From Mayamaea pseudoterrestris (Eukaryota > Bacillariophyta > Bacillariophyceae > Sellaphorales > Sellaphoraceae): a DNA stretch of 64,000 bases. Both the position numbers and the translations under genes were made by a program. Position 1 is the stretch's first letter; each line of letters starts with the position of its first letter. Positions 9,985 to 20,406 of the stretch are shown here, piece by piece. The notes under the pieces were generated by a model that was given only the letters and a program-made list of their open reading frames with translations, was not told the DNA's origin and ran no database searches. Location of the stretch: the NCBI GenBank assembly GCA_027923505.1, contig BROI01000031.1, forward strand, positions 221,052-285,051, in the 5' to 3' direction.

Positions 9985-10308
9985 TTTGGATCAACGGCGA
10001 GTGGAAAACGGATGATGGATAATGGAACGAAAACGAACGAGGCGCAGCGCGAGCGGGCGCGGGTCGAAGGTTAGATGAGTGACGTTGCGACAGAATTTGA
10101 TTCGTTAGCCTACTACTAGCAGGCTTGATGGCAGCACCAGCAAGGCATCCCATCTTGTAGAGCAGCCTATATATGGATGTTGCCACTCTCCCGGGGGCTC
10201 TGAGAATGGGATGTTATAAGTGATGGCTGCTGCTGAGAGATAAGCCACCTGCACGCAACGAGTCTAAGCTTTCAATTTTATATAATATATAGGGAACTTA
10301 ACTGGTAC
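9985..10308. other. Intergenic region
   Basis: Promoter side of the small spliced gene on the minus strand and 3' flank of the esterase gene. It contains an AT-rich run (TTTATATAATATATAG) near 10277-10292, close to the esterase stop. No gene is seen. Confidence 0.4.
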
Positions 10309-11745
10309 CTATAGCCTGCTACGAATTACAAGGCGCCGTGTACAGAGTGGTTCCTTGCCGCTTTGAAGTGGTTGATGGCCAGCGTGACGGCTTGCATCAG
10401 CAGCAACGTTTCGTATCCCCAATCCATCCAACAGGCGAATCCAATGTAGGACTGCAAGACGCGTTGGGCCTCCCAGCATGAGTTGCACTATTGTGTCGGA
10501 ATGGTTAGCGCCGGCAATATAAACTTCGTCTATTCGGCCACCACCATTAAATCCGTCACAACTGCGCAAAATTCGGGCTGCTTCTGCCGTTGCAGTGAAC
10601 GGAACCGTTGCATCTTCCATGCCATGGAGAAGCATTACATATTTTGGTAGCTTTGCTGTAACAACAGACTCCGTCATGTCAAGTGAAAGCATACTTTGTA
10701 ATCTTTGCGCTGGTGAATTGGCCGCAAACGCCTGTCGAGTATATCCATTGACAGGTTTCATGGGTGAAATTTCTTCCACTCCTCGGGCAGCTTCATAATC
10801 AAAATGATGTCCAATATCGTACGGACCCGAGAGTCCAATATATGAGTCAAATGATTGGAGTGAACACTGCGAATCACATGCGTGGTCGTTGGTGATCAAC
10901 GCTAGTAGTGCAAGGTGCGCGCCAGATGAATGCCCCATGATTGTTTTGCGATATTTCTCGTCGGGAAAAAGTTGATTGAGACACCACGTTGCTGCATTAA
11001 CATCATCAAGTTGCTCCTGTATGGTTCCATCTGGATATACTCTATAGTTCGGAATCGCAACGACGTATCCCTGTTCCAAAAATGACTGCGCAACGAGCCG
11101 ATACATCCATGCACATCCACTTCCCCAGGCGCCGCCATGCCAAAATACGATAAGTCGCTTGCCTTTGTTAAGACATTCGTTTTTTGGGTGATATATATCC
11201 ATGTTTTGTCGAGCATGATGGCCGTAGGAAACCGATTGTGCGCAACGAGTCAGCTGGAGGAACTCCCAGGCCGCACGAGGCGAAACCACTGCTAACGAAG
11301 GGGCCGAAAGAGTCACTAAACTGTCTGACAGTGTCCGAAACCCGCCACAATCCCGAAAGCGATGCTGCCACTTTAATGGAAGCAAAAGGCTCAAGAGGCG
11401 AGTGCTTGCGTCTCCTAAGTTTGGAGCATGTATTAAATGAGGATGCGGAAGACGACTCCAATGTTTTGAGTGAGTCTGCATTATTCGATCAATGAGTCTT
11501 TCCTGCAGCGTCTCGTGCAAATAGTGACTGTGAGCTGCGTTGTTTGTATCTTGTTCAGAATGATGTAGTAAATGCCGATCATGGCGTCGATGCCTGTTCG
11601 AAAGGGAAGAATTTCTAGTCAACAAGGCATGCTGCAGGGAATCGAAGGGCGACACTCGCGGAGGAGTCAGTGACAAAGCCAAGGCTTGCTTTGTGGTTAG
11701 GCTGGACGTGGAACAATGGCTAGACAAGTAGCGAATGTCCGCCAT
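10309..11745 (-). CDS. Alpha/beta hydrolase, isoprenylcysteine methylesterase-like
   Basis: ATG at 11745 (MADIRYLSS...) gives 478 residues; an in-frame GTG further upstream is an unlikely start. The protein has the layout of the carboxylesterase/HSL group. The oxyanion-hole motif HGGAWGSG (~200-207) sits next to CAWMYRLVAQSF. The nucleophile elbow GHSSGAH (~266-272) carries the catalytic Ser. An Asp in HGMEDATVPF (~373) and a His in GANHSD (~413) complete the triad. The HGGAWGSG...WMY...LVA pattern is close to plant isoprenylcysteine methylesterases, which demethylate prenylated protein tails at membranes. The ~190-residue N-terminus is low in recognisable domains. A generic lipid esterase remains possible. 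Confidence 0.75.
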   Translation of the reverse strand: MADIRYLSSHCSTSSLTTKQALALSLTPPRVSPFDSLQHALLTRNSSLSNRHRRHDRHLLHHSEQDTNNAAHSHYLHETLQERLIDRIMQTHSKHWSRLPHPHLIHAPNLGDASTRLLSLLLPLKWQHRFRDCGGFRTLSDSLVTLSAPSLAVVSPRAAWEFLQLTRCAQSVSYGHHARQNMDIYHPKNECLNKGKRLIVFWHGGAWGSGCAWMYRLVAQSFLEQGYVVAIPNYRVYPDGTIQEQLDDVNAATWCLNQLFPDEKYRKTIMGHSSGAHLALLALITNDHACDSQCSLQSFDSYIGLSGPYDIGHHFDYEAARGVEEISPMKPVNGYTRQAFAANSPAQRLQSMLSLDMTESVVTAKLPKYVMLLHGMEDATVPFTATAEAARILRSCDGFNGGGRIDEVYIAGANHSDTIVQLMLGGPTRLAVLHWIRLLDGLGIRNVAADASRHAGHQPLQSGKEPLCTRRLVIRSRL

Positions 11746-11925
11746 GATTAACAGTAAGTATGATAATCTGATGATGACGAGGCAGCAGCAAGCATCGAGG
11801 ACTTTTGGTCTTAGCGGCACTGGAATAACGTGTCATAGCGGTAATGGCGTGAATGGCGAACAAAAAACACATTCGCGGAGCGGGGAGGTGGTAGGATCAA
11901 TGCTTTTTAGGGAGCAGTGGCATTC

Positions 11926-11940
11926 GCGCGCTTCGCGCGC
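11926..11940. repeat. GC hairpin (6-bp stem, 3-nt loop)
   Basis: GCGCGC-TTC-GCGCGC is a perfect inverted repeat in an otherwise AT-balanced region upstream of the esterase gene. No poly-T follows on either side, so a terminator role is not supported. Function is unknown. Confidence 0.5.
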
Positions 11941-13253
11941 GCAAACACTGCCAAACCATGGACAAAAGTAAAATTAATACTGGCCTCATATCAATTTGCA
12001 TATTTGTAGCCAGAATCTAGATGGGTAGATGCCAACAATCTTGTCTTTATGGAACAAAAGGAAAAACTATAGATTGCTTAGATCAAACAGTAATCAATGG
12101 CTCTTTTGAGAAACTACTCCTAAAGTAAAGCCCAATGTTACTTGGCATAGCTAACAGGGTCATTGCGAGGGGTCATTGCATGCGCCGAAAGCTTGACGTC
12201 ATATCTGTCGCAGTGGCAGCGCACCAATTAATGTCGTGAAGCATGTTCGGATAGATCCTACCACAATGAGATGCTTTATTTTGCTCGTCGCGCTTGCCCA
12301 ATAAGCTGCCGTTCAATGCATGTCTTTACAAAACGTCAACTCGTGTTGGTAATATTTGGATTGTCGCGTAAATCAAGCGGCTTGGCTGGTGCTTGTGGAA
12401 GAATGGGTTACAATTCTTCACACATTTGCACCGAGCAACGACACGACGCCATGACTAACGGCTTGTTCGAAACAAGGCAAGCTGCAAGCTGCTACTGGCT
12501 GGGATGCGAGAAGCGACAAGATATGGGCGATGCCATGGCCATAGTGACATCATCTATCAAAAAATTGATACCTACACGACGAGTCGAAAGTCAAAAGAAT
12601 TGCAGTTATTGGTCTCTTTCAAGTCGAAGGATTGCGGCATGCGGCAGGCTATCTGCATGACATGCAATGCAAGCGACAAGCACCAATCCCCAAGCAAACT
12701 CGACGACGGAATGATCATTCACTGAACGCATTGCTGGTACTCGCTCTTCTATGCTTGACTTTACAAACGAAACGGATCGCTTGTACCGGTAAAATACAAT
12801 ATGGCAGAGCAACCAACATGTAAATATTCGCTAAGGAGGAATTGTGAAGAACCGACTGTACGTACGACATTTCCGTTCGCCTTCGATTGATGCTCCATCT
12901 ATTTGACGCAAGTTGGATCGCTCGTGGCGCTGCTGCTACATGAGACTCTTTGTCAGAGCCAGCAGGCTCGCGACTCACCACAGTGTGACGGAAACGCAAC
13001 AGGAGTATGACATACCGTATATGCACCGGTTCTGGAATGGATCGACGAGCTTGAACTCGTTAACGAAAATGCTGCACTTGAGTCAGCACGAGATAGGCTT
13101 TGACGCTTGGAAGGCCGCATGTAGCCGTGAGCTCCTCGTGGTAGATACTCGCACATGTCGACGAATGTAGCAAATTCTGCCATTCATATACTCGACAATG
13201 GCAAAACTCATTACTATTATTGGCGCGCAACAGCGACTGGATGACTTTTTTGA

Positions 13254-13439
13254 TTGTGCGCCGGAGCACCGATGGAAACGTTCATGAAGCTTGCAAATGA
13301 AGTCGTCACTTGTATTCACCATGACAAAGCCAAGGTCGACTTCACTTGCAGTTGTGGGCTTGCGATGGCGACATGCAGGCATCTATCATACAATATACTG
13401 CACGTCTGCGGAATTAATATTGACATTATTGTTAACTAG
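13254..13439 (+). pseudogene. SWIM-like zinc-finger fragment, possible MULE remnant
   Basis: A 61-codon frame contains VDFTCSCGLAMATCRHLSYNILHVCG. The spacing CxC-x6-CxH is that of a SWIM zinc finger, found in MULE/FAR1-type transposases and a few ubiquitin ligases. Upstream plus-strand sequence gives only broken frames. A decayed transposase fragment is the simplest reading, and chance is possible at this length. Confidence 0.3.
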
Positions 13440-13453
13440 ATAATTATGCCATG

Positions 13454-15370
13454 TCACTTTGAGTGCACTCTCTCGCCATCAACCCCTGCCAGCGATTCGT
13501 ATAACTGTCGCTTGGCCAATCTATCGCTCCGTCGGCGCAGAATGGTGTATAGGGCAAGCGCGAGGCAGCATAGCGAAATGCAAACAAAGCAAATTTGATC
13601 CCAAGCGACTTCGTCTGCACCTGATAAGCTTGTCATCGGACGAGGAGCGTGTCGCCATGGCATGGTGTTAATTTCATAAAGCATGGCTCCAAGCGCCCAC
13701 GAAATCTTGTGCCCGTTGATCACCTTGGTCGCCCGAATAGTATCGTTCATTCCAAATCCGTACCCACTGTGCAACAGTTGGAAGGCATACGCTGACCGAA
13801 AGCAGTATGATTCAATGTTTTCATATTGGATTCGACCGTCAGTAAACTCAAGCAACTCGTCACGCGACATTTCGCATGCGCGCTTCGTCGCGTCGTGCAA
13901 CTGATGCAGCGTTGCATACTCGGGCAAGTCTAGAAACTTCCAAACATGATAGTAGTTGGAAAACCCAACGAATGATCCCACTGTTTCCGACTGCGTAGGT
14001 AACTTTGGTTGGTAAATGCCGGCGAAGCTACAGTCGCCTTGATGGGCAAACTCGCACCAGTCATTCTTTTCAAGGTGCAGCAAGTCCTTGGTCAACCTCA
14101 TGCAACGTTCAAAGTCACCCTTGACAAACTTATTTTTCAGCATGGCTTGGTAGTATCCATTACCGGATGGGTATACTTGCGTGTAGTTCCAAGATTCCAT
14201 ACCCGTCGGTGTAACGTGAATGTTGGATCGGACCTGTGATGTTGCGCCTCCAGGGAGACATGGGTCATGAACACCTTCAATCAGTCGCTCATCGCTGGAC
14301 TTGTCGGCCACTAGTCGAGCTTGGTATCGATGAATTGCCTCGTTCATGCCGTAGTAAAGGTAACTGTGCGAGTAAACGTTCCAGTGCTTGGCTTGTCCTA
14401 TTTGCAGCTTGAACAGATTGGCCATTATATCCTCCTCCGGTTCAAAGAAGGAAATCTGCGTCGATGCCCCACCCAGATCGAGCGCTCCCACCGTTTGCTT
14501 TGGGTTTACAACCGTACCGGCTCCCTGCGACTGCTCAAGCAAGTCGCCCAAGACAAAGTTGACACCTGTCCAGTCAAAGATTGCCTCCTCCTCTCCGCTC
14601 AACGTTCGCGCTTGTTCATTGGTAAAGGCAAAGGGGCAGTAGGATTCATTGTGAAACAGTCTGCGAACAGCATTCAAGACTCGCGTTCGATCGTTTTGCG
14701 ATAGAATGCGCATGCCAGCCGTAGCTCGAAGAAATATTGGAAAGTCTCCAAAATGTTCCTCCTTCTCATGGAGAATCGTCTTTGCAAATTCCAGCAATGG
14801 CTGCAAATATTCTGCAATGGCCGTTTGTAGTTCCAAGCCATTTCCAATACTAGCAAAGGACGCCAATCCAGGTTCCAGTCGATCCGTCCATCTCGAATCA
14901 GTTCCGGGAAAGGAAAGCTTTGATCCGGAAACAGCGTTCGAAACGTCCTCGTCGGTCTCCAGCAATCTCGGCTCCCATTCATAAACATGCATGCGACTCC
15001 CCGTAGATCCAGCGTCAATCATGAGACCATGCACAGTGGCGCGATCAATGCCAGGGTCGCTCCAAAGTTGTTTCAGGAGCTTGGAATGCGATTTCTTTGA
15101 CTTTAGCGCCTGCGATTCAGCGAGTCGTTGGAGTCGCAGATTCTCGTGCTGATACTTTTTCTCTAGCTTATTCTCCAACTTCCAAGCGTTCTTGGCAGAA
15201 TTATCATGTTTCTGATGATGACGATGATGTTTGAGTTGACGATGATGTTTATCATGGTCTTTCGAGCGGTCTTGTCGAAGCTGCCGACGACGCTGATGAC
15301 CGTTCCACGAATCAACATCTTCCACGGAAAGAGAATCGTCGCTCCTTTCATTGCTGCTGCTAATCATCAT
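13454..15370 (-). CDS. GDA1/CD39-family nucleoside phosphatase (apyrase)
   Basis: ATG at 15370 (MMISSSNERSDD...) gives 638 residues; the in-frame TTG 15 bases upstream is not a credible start. A His/Lys/Arg-rich N-terminal region (~25-100) precedes the catalytic domain. Apyrase conserved regions follow in order: IDAGSTGSRMHVYEW (~116), FLRATAGMRIL (~215), EEAIFDWTGVNFVLGDLL (~265) and ALDLGGASTQISFFEP (~293). A C-terminal TM helix (ICFVCISLCCLALALYTIL, ~598-616) is followed by a basic tail. The family hydrolyses nucleoside di- and triphosphates, usually in the Golgi/ER lumen where it removes NDPs left by glycosyltransferases, or at the cell surface. The N-terminus shows no clear signal anchor, so a small upstream exon may be missing. 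Confidence 0.88.
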   Translation of the reverse strand: MMISSSNERSDDSLSVEDVDSWNGHQRRRQLRQDRSKDHDKHHRQLKHHRHHQKHDNSAKNAWKLENKLEKKYQHENLRLQRLAESQALKSKKSHSKLLKQLWSDPGIDRATVHGLMIDAGSTGSRMHVYEWEPRLLETDEDVSNAVSGSKLSFPGTDSRWTDRLEPGLASFASIGNGLELQTAIAEYLQPLLEFAKTILHEKEEHFGDFPIFLRATAGMRILSQNDRTRVLNAVRRLFHNESYCPFAFTNEQARTLSGEEEAIFDWTGVNFVLGDLLEQSQGAGTVVNPKQTVGALDLGGASTQISFFEPEEDIMANLFKLQIGQAKHWNVYSHSYLYYGMNEAIHRYQARLVADKSSDERLIEGVHDPCLPGGATSQVRSNIHVTPTGMESWNYTQVYPSGNGYYQAMLKNKFVKGDFERCMRLTKDLLHLEKNDWCEFAHQGDCSFAGIYQPKLPTQSETVGSFVGFSNYYHVWKFLDLPEYATLHQLHDATKRACEMSRDELLEFTDGRIQYENIESYCFRSAYAFQLLHSGYGFGMNDTIRATKVINGHKISWALGAMLYEINTMPWRHAPRPMTSLSGADEVAWDQICFVCISLCCLALALYTILRRRSDRLAKRQLYESLAGVDGERVHSK

Positions 15371-16357
15371 GGCTTGATAATCCAAACAATCTACTCCTTC
15401 TTCCGCCTCAAGTAACTTGGCAGTCTCTGCAAGACCTCAACGACAAGCATTGCTGGCCAGTTTCGTCGGCCATCAAAGAGGGGCGGTGCTCCACGATGAC
15501 GAAGATTCAAATCGAGTGACGCCCGCGCTGGAGAAGATTCCTCAACACTCCTCTGCAGTCGCGTTTTGGACTTACTTGGCAGTACAACTGACTACCGGTA
15601 GTCACACATGAGTCATCAAATGTCACGGATTGAAAAGAGTGACGAAGGTGGATGAAGCCTCAAAATGGCGCTTCGTTTGGCACGATTCCTCGAAACGTGC
15701 GTCAGCTGTTTCGTCCCACTTACTGTTTCGTGAATACACGCTCGCAGCTGGATCATGTGCCATTCATTTACGTTAGTAATGTGCGATCATTTTGACTGTT
15801 AACTCGGCATTGCCCATGAACAACGCATTGGAGCTACATAGTTATGTATATATTTATTTTGACATTCACTTCAGATAGCGCTTGTTCAGTGCGCAAGACA
15901 TCGTCGCGCCTGCCGTTTGCTACTCGACACTCGTGTGCAAATTGTAGCAACAAGCAATCTCCAATCATGCAGACGCCCGCGCTTGTTCTGCGTGAGACAT
16001 GTGTGTTACAAATAGGCAGTCGTCACGGAAACCATATGACGGTCCAAGTACAAACTGACTGCACCAAATTTCCATGCCTGGCACGGCCAGTTGCAGAGCT
16101 TGCCGGATCACAAATAGAAAGTCGTCACGGAAAACCATTTGACAATCCAAGTACAAACTGACTGCACCATATTTCCATGCCTGGCACGGCCAGTTGCAGA
16201 GCTTGCCGGAGCGAACAACGAATACTCCTTTGACTTTGAACGTCCGAGGCAATTAGCGCAGATCAAACAAGGTGTTGTTCACCAATTTATCTGAATAAAG
16301 CTTTTCTTCTGGCTCAACTCTCGCTCGGGTAACGAATGTGCGCATGCATGCACGCCG
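15371..16357. other. Intergenic region with a two-copy repeat
   Basis: Apyrase promoter region on the left and 3' flank of the type II membrane protein gene on the right. The only structure I see is a direct tandem duplication at about 16011-16214 (listed separately). A 105-codon frame over it is an artefact of the duplication. Confidence 0.45.
16011..16214. repeat. Two-copy tandem repeat, 102-bp unit
   Basis: The unit starts AATAG at 16011 and recurs at 16113. Both copies carry GTCGTCACGGAAA, CAAGTACAAACTGACTGCACCA and CATGCCTGGCACGGCCAGTTGCAGAGCTTGCCGGA-type blocks, with a few substitutions. It lies about 150 bp from the stop of the neighbouring gene. Function is unknown. Confidence 0.85.
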
Positions 16358-18019
16358 TTACCTTCTCAAAGTCAAACGCTCGAAACGCTGCTGCTGACGT
16401 TGCCGCTTCTGCTCTTCCAGTCGCCCTAGCTTTGCCTTTGCCCTTGCTGCTACACGAATGGCTTGTTCCATATTAAATCCAGCCGCAGGATCTTTTTGAT
16501 TTGGTAGGATACACATGTGAACGTCTACTGTCACGTTGCCTCTACCGCCCCATTGCTCCATTCGCTGATCGAAGACGATTAGCTCTCGCATCATGTCAGA
16601 GGACGATCGACTCATGGCGATAAAGGCCGATCGCGCTGCCGATACAACCGCCATGTCGACGAAAAAGGCAGAACCAGCGTACGGTCCATGCTCGGCTCTC
16701 TTGTCGGGACTTTCTTCCTCATGCGTGGCAGTCACGACGCTTACGTTCATCCCCTCCATCCCTTCTAGGTACGTTGTCAAGTTTTGTATTGTGCAAGTTC
16801 GGTCCGACATGAGACCAACCTTGACTGGAAGCGATTGGTCTTCGCGAGACAAAGAAATCTCTTGAATACATTTGATCTCTCGACTAATATCGCATCCGTC
16901 AAGAGCAGCGTATCGATGACGCGAGTGTATTCCAATGGTAAAGTATCTTTTGCCATCGCCAAGCATCGGTGTCGGTGCCAGCATTGGTACCTTGGCTTGT
17001 AGCAAGTCGGCCAATTGGAAGGTGTATCGGTGCAGCATGCCATACAAAAAGTCTGGTCCAAGATGAAAAAGTTGTTTGACCGTCTCTCGTCCGAAGTTGG
17101 TCATTAGCACTGTTTCTTGCAATTCCGCTTCGCCTAGCGAACTAAACTTGGAATAACATTCTGGAAAAACGACAACTTTGTACGGATACTTTTGGAGCAG
17201 GTCGACTCCATAGTTTTGCTCATAGTTGTCTGGAACAGGAAACCGAGGTTCATCTCTGGCCCGTCCCATAGTGGCGTGGTATGGTATCATAAAGGGTTCA
17301 TTTTGGTCGTCCTTGTCGTTGTTGAGCAATCGTTTCCACTCATCGTAGGAAGCAATCCATGGCGCTCGAGTCAGTACTTTGGCGCAATCGCTCTCGGTGT
17401 TTGCACTTTTGCAAATGTGGTCAAAAGCGTTCATGTTGTATTTCAAGCAGGTTTCCTTGTCCCAGTACTTGTAAAGAACGGTTCGATTCGTGAGAATGGA
17501 CCATAGTATGCCGTTCCAAAAAATGTGCGCATGGTTTCCAGCCTGCATTGAAACGTCACGACATTGTGGGTATCAAGATAAGATAGAACGTGATGTATGC
17601 AAGTTAAGAACAATTTGGCTTACCTGCAACGGACACTGGTAAAAAGCAATTGCAAATAGTCGGTTCTCTGGATGAGGATCCTTGCGGAGAGCGTCGACCG
17701 AGTGCTGCTCAATGTATTTCTCCATGACTTGAATCGGAATGGGCGCGCCACGTTGGTAGATTGTCGACTTGTCAATTGGGTAGTGAAAGACTGATTCTGC
17801 TAGAGTCTTATTGATTATGGAGGAATTTCGATTGCTGTAAACCACGTCCTTTATCACGATTGTAGTAGCTCTCTCGCCGAGACTGCTATGATTACTCTTG
17901 TATCGCAGTCCAAGCTGAAACGTTGTTCGCAACGTCCATGTCGTTAAAAATAGCAAGAGTAGCGCTAGTGTCGCGACGGCAATGAAGAATTGTTTTGTAG
18001 ACTTTGGAAACAAAGCCAT
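16358..18019 (-). CDS. Type II membrane protein, putative glycosyltransferase
   Basis: Exons 17624-18019 and 16358-17542, with an 81-bp intron (GTAAGCC...ATGCAG, phase 0). The spliced product is 526 residues. ATG at 18019 gives MALFPKSTKQ followed by one hydrophobic signal anchor (FFIAVATLALLLLFLTTW), so the rest would face the Golgi/ER lumen. The lumenal part has NxS/T sites and FYQCPLQ joined to AGNHAHIFWNGILWS at the splice. It also has IGIHSRHR (~334-341) and, near the C-terminus, SAFFVDMAVVSAARSAFIAMSRSSSDMMREL. The R-x-R-like strand motif and the late D-x-x-x-x-S...SS block recall GDP-fucose-binding GT-B transferases (O-FucT/GT23-like). Donor and acceptor are unknown, and the match is pattern-level only. 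Confidence 0.6.
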
Positions 18020-18530
18020 GCTGCTGATGAATGCCGACTGTATCTGTGAAAGCTTCCGTCGTCCTCCTCTCAATCGTTGAGAATTTGATCTTGCCTGCTT
18101 TCAAGTTTCTTCCTTTCTATACTCGTGCTCTCGCTCAAGCCTTTCCTCTACCGATAGTATAAATTCAATTAGCAACTCGAGTGACACAGGAGAGCAAGAA
18201 AGCAAGATGATGGCGCCGTCGCCAAAAGGTCTGGCGAGGAGTTTTTGGGTGGCAAGTCAAGAACCGGTCCGACGTACGGTAGTTGTTTTGAACTATGATA
18301 TTGTTGTTGACATGTTACTTGGAACAGGAAGTGTGTAGTACTTTCAGTTGCAAAGCATTCACAAGACAGTGGAACTATCATAGGTGAGTGAACGCTTTGT
18401 TTTCACCCTGCATTGGTTCCGACTTTACACCGGTACAGTAGCTTATATTCTTCTCGTTCAGAAAGGATAGCTAAAGTTGTGAAGCGCACGCACCAAATCT
18501 TGCGTCCGTGTCTCTACGGTGGCGCGCACC
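18020..18530. promoter_or_regulatory. Divergent promoter region
   Basis: 511 bp between the starts of the minus-strand type II membrane protein gene and the plus-strand inositol kinase gene. It must hold both promoters and 5' UTRs. A 70-codon minus-strand frame inside it has no recognisable features. No clear TATA element was identified. Confidence 0.4.
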
Positions 18531-20066
18531 ATGGCGATGGTGCGGCGGTTTCCGTCGTCGTCATCTGCGACTCGTTCCATTGCTTCCCTCTGTAAATTTT
18601 TGGTCATGAGGAATCGTTCAGCCTCAATATCAAAACCAACGTATATTATTGTCGTCTCTTCGTCCGTCTGCTTGGTAGCATGGCGAATACTAGTATGGCG
18701 AGCAAGAAAACGCGTCAAGAAATCGGTGGATCGGATCGAAAGCATGCTTGCCGAAGGCGGTCCTTTGGTAAGAAAAAGGGATGAAAAAATGAACGATTCA
18801 TGCCTGGATTGACTAATACAATCATATTTACTCTTGTATTGAATAACGCAGGTTGACATTAGCGATTATCCAGTCCGCGAGCGAATCCTTCAAAGAGCCT
18901 TCAAGCGAGCAAGTAAATGGATGTCGCTGACTAAAGACAACGATGCGACTCCCATGGTCGGCCAAGTCGGCGGCAGAGCCGACCACAAGAAACCTGTACT
19001 TACATTTGGAACGGAATATGTTCTGAAGCCACTAGTCGCTGATCATCGAGGCATTCGCGAGGTTTGCTTTTACGAGGCGCTGGAAGCGGTGTCGCAGTCG
19101 GTTGGTGCTTCCATTTACAGTCAGTTTCTCAATGGCAAGGAGACCAAACGAAACGCCATCATGCAACATTCTGGACAAGTCTTTGATACGATTGCAGTAG
19201 CCTTTGCCATGATGATTAAGGATCCCGTTGTCATTCAGTCAGAGCAGGACTTGCAGCTGGCATGGCGCAAGGTGCGGAGGGAAGCCGAAGGCTTGCACAA
19301 GCTGAATCGGCATGTTCCTCGATACTATGGCGTCGTTGGACAGGACTGCATGTCAGCTTCGTATGCAGCGCCTTTTGGAATCACTGAAGATGCATACTTG
19401 CTGCTGCATTCATTGACCATGACCTTCTCGAAACCATGCGTCATGGATGTTAAAATGGGAACGCAAACCTTCGAGCCAGATGCACCAACAGAGAAGCGAC
19501 TACGAGAGTTTGGCAAGTATCCAAAGCAACCAGAGTATGGCTTTCGGATTGTGGGAATGCGCGTTTACGATCCGAGCCATGAGAATGCAGATGAAAAAGG
19601 ATATAGATTGTATGACAAGCATTACGGGCGATCGCTGACGACGAGAGCGCAACTTCTCGAGGCTTTTCGAATATTTTTTTCTGCTGGAGTCTTCAAGAAT
19701 GATAACGGCGATGGTAACAATAGCAGCAGCAACAACAACAACAACAATAAAAGCAGCAGCAATGGCGATAACGAACGCGTTCGACTCCGCAGCATGTCCA
19801 ACATTTTGCAAAACGTTCGACCGCTTCGAAAATGGTTTGATGACAATATCTCCCTCGAGTTTCGCGCCAGCTCACTTTTGTTAATCTACGAGGGTGACCC
19901 AATCAAGGGAAATGGAGATGCAACCTTGGTGAGAATGATAGATTTTGGACACGTGAGGCGGAATGCGGGTGGCGATCCTGGGTACATTATTGGGTTGAAA
20001 ACAATTAAGTCTCTTTTGACAGAGATTGTCGAAACGGAGACGGAGCATGTGAGAGACTCCACATAG
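18531..20066 (+). CDS. Inositol polyphosphate kinase, membrane-anchored, spliced
   Basis: Exons 18531-18767 and 18852-20066, with an 84-bp intron (GTAAGAAA...AACGCAG, phase 0). Spliced length is 483 residues. Exon 1 encodes a basic N-terminus, a probable TM helix (YIIVVSSSVCLVAWRILVW) and a charged linker that continues in frame into VDISDYPVRERILQRAFKRA. The kinase has the family signature PxxxDxKxG as PCVMDVKMG (~273-281), later SSLLLIYEGD, and the metal-binding motif as MIDFGH (~440-445; usually IDFAH). IPK-family enzymes phosphorylate inositol phosphates (IPMK, IP3K or IP6K type); the exact substrate cannot be assigned. An Asn/Ser-rich low-complexity insert (~370-385) interrupts the C-lobe. 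The N-terminal anchor is unusual for the family. Confidence 0.85.
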
Positions 20067-20406
20067 CATGCAGTGATTAATTAATGTAGATGCGTCTTTA
20101 TGTTATAGTTAAAACGTCTACTACCGGTAGAGTATGTTTGATGTTTGCCGCGTTGCCGTCAATTTATATGTTTCAGCGGCTCATCGTGGCGTTTAGGTCC
20201 AAACCCTTCACTCAATCCACCACGAGCTCGCCGTTCAGTAAGAAATTGCAGGCTGCCTCATACTTGCGTGTCGTCAGCGGCAAATGTGAGATTTGTACTT
20301 GCGCGCGTATTGACTGCGAGCGGCTCGCTTGCTCGTGTGTTTCAACCGTTGAAATCGCAAAGTCTTTGGTCTCTGCGGCACTTTGTGAGCGGCTCAACTT
20401 CTTCGT

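Larger units (their letters stand above)
11746..13453. other. Intergenic, with possible transposase remnant
   Basis: About 1.7 kb without a convincing gene. A perfect GC hairpin lies at 11926-11940, and a fragment with a SWIM-type zinc-finger spacing at 13254-13439 (listed separately). Other frames in this stretch are short, lack domains and conflict with one another. It also holds the 5' flank of the esterase gene and the 3' flank of the apyrase gene. Confidence 0.45.

Noticed and set aside
12271-12823. 129-codon and shorter frames at 12.3-12.8 kb
   Set aside because: Cys/Arg-rich composition, overlapping frames on both strands, no domain and no plausible splice continuation.
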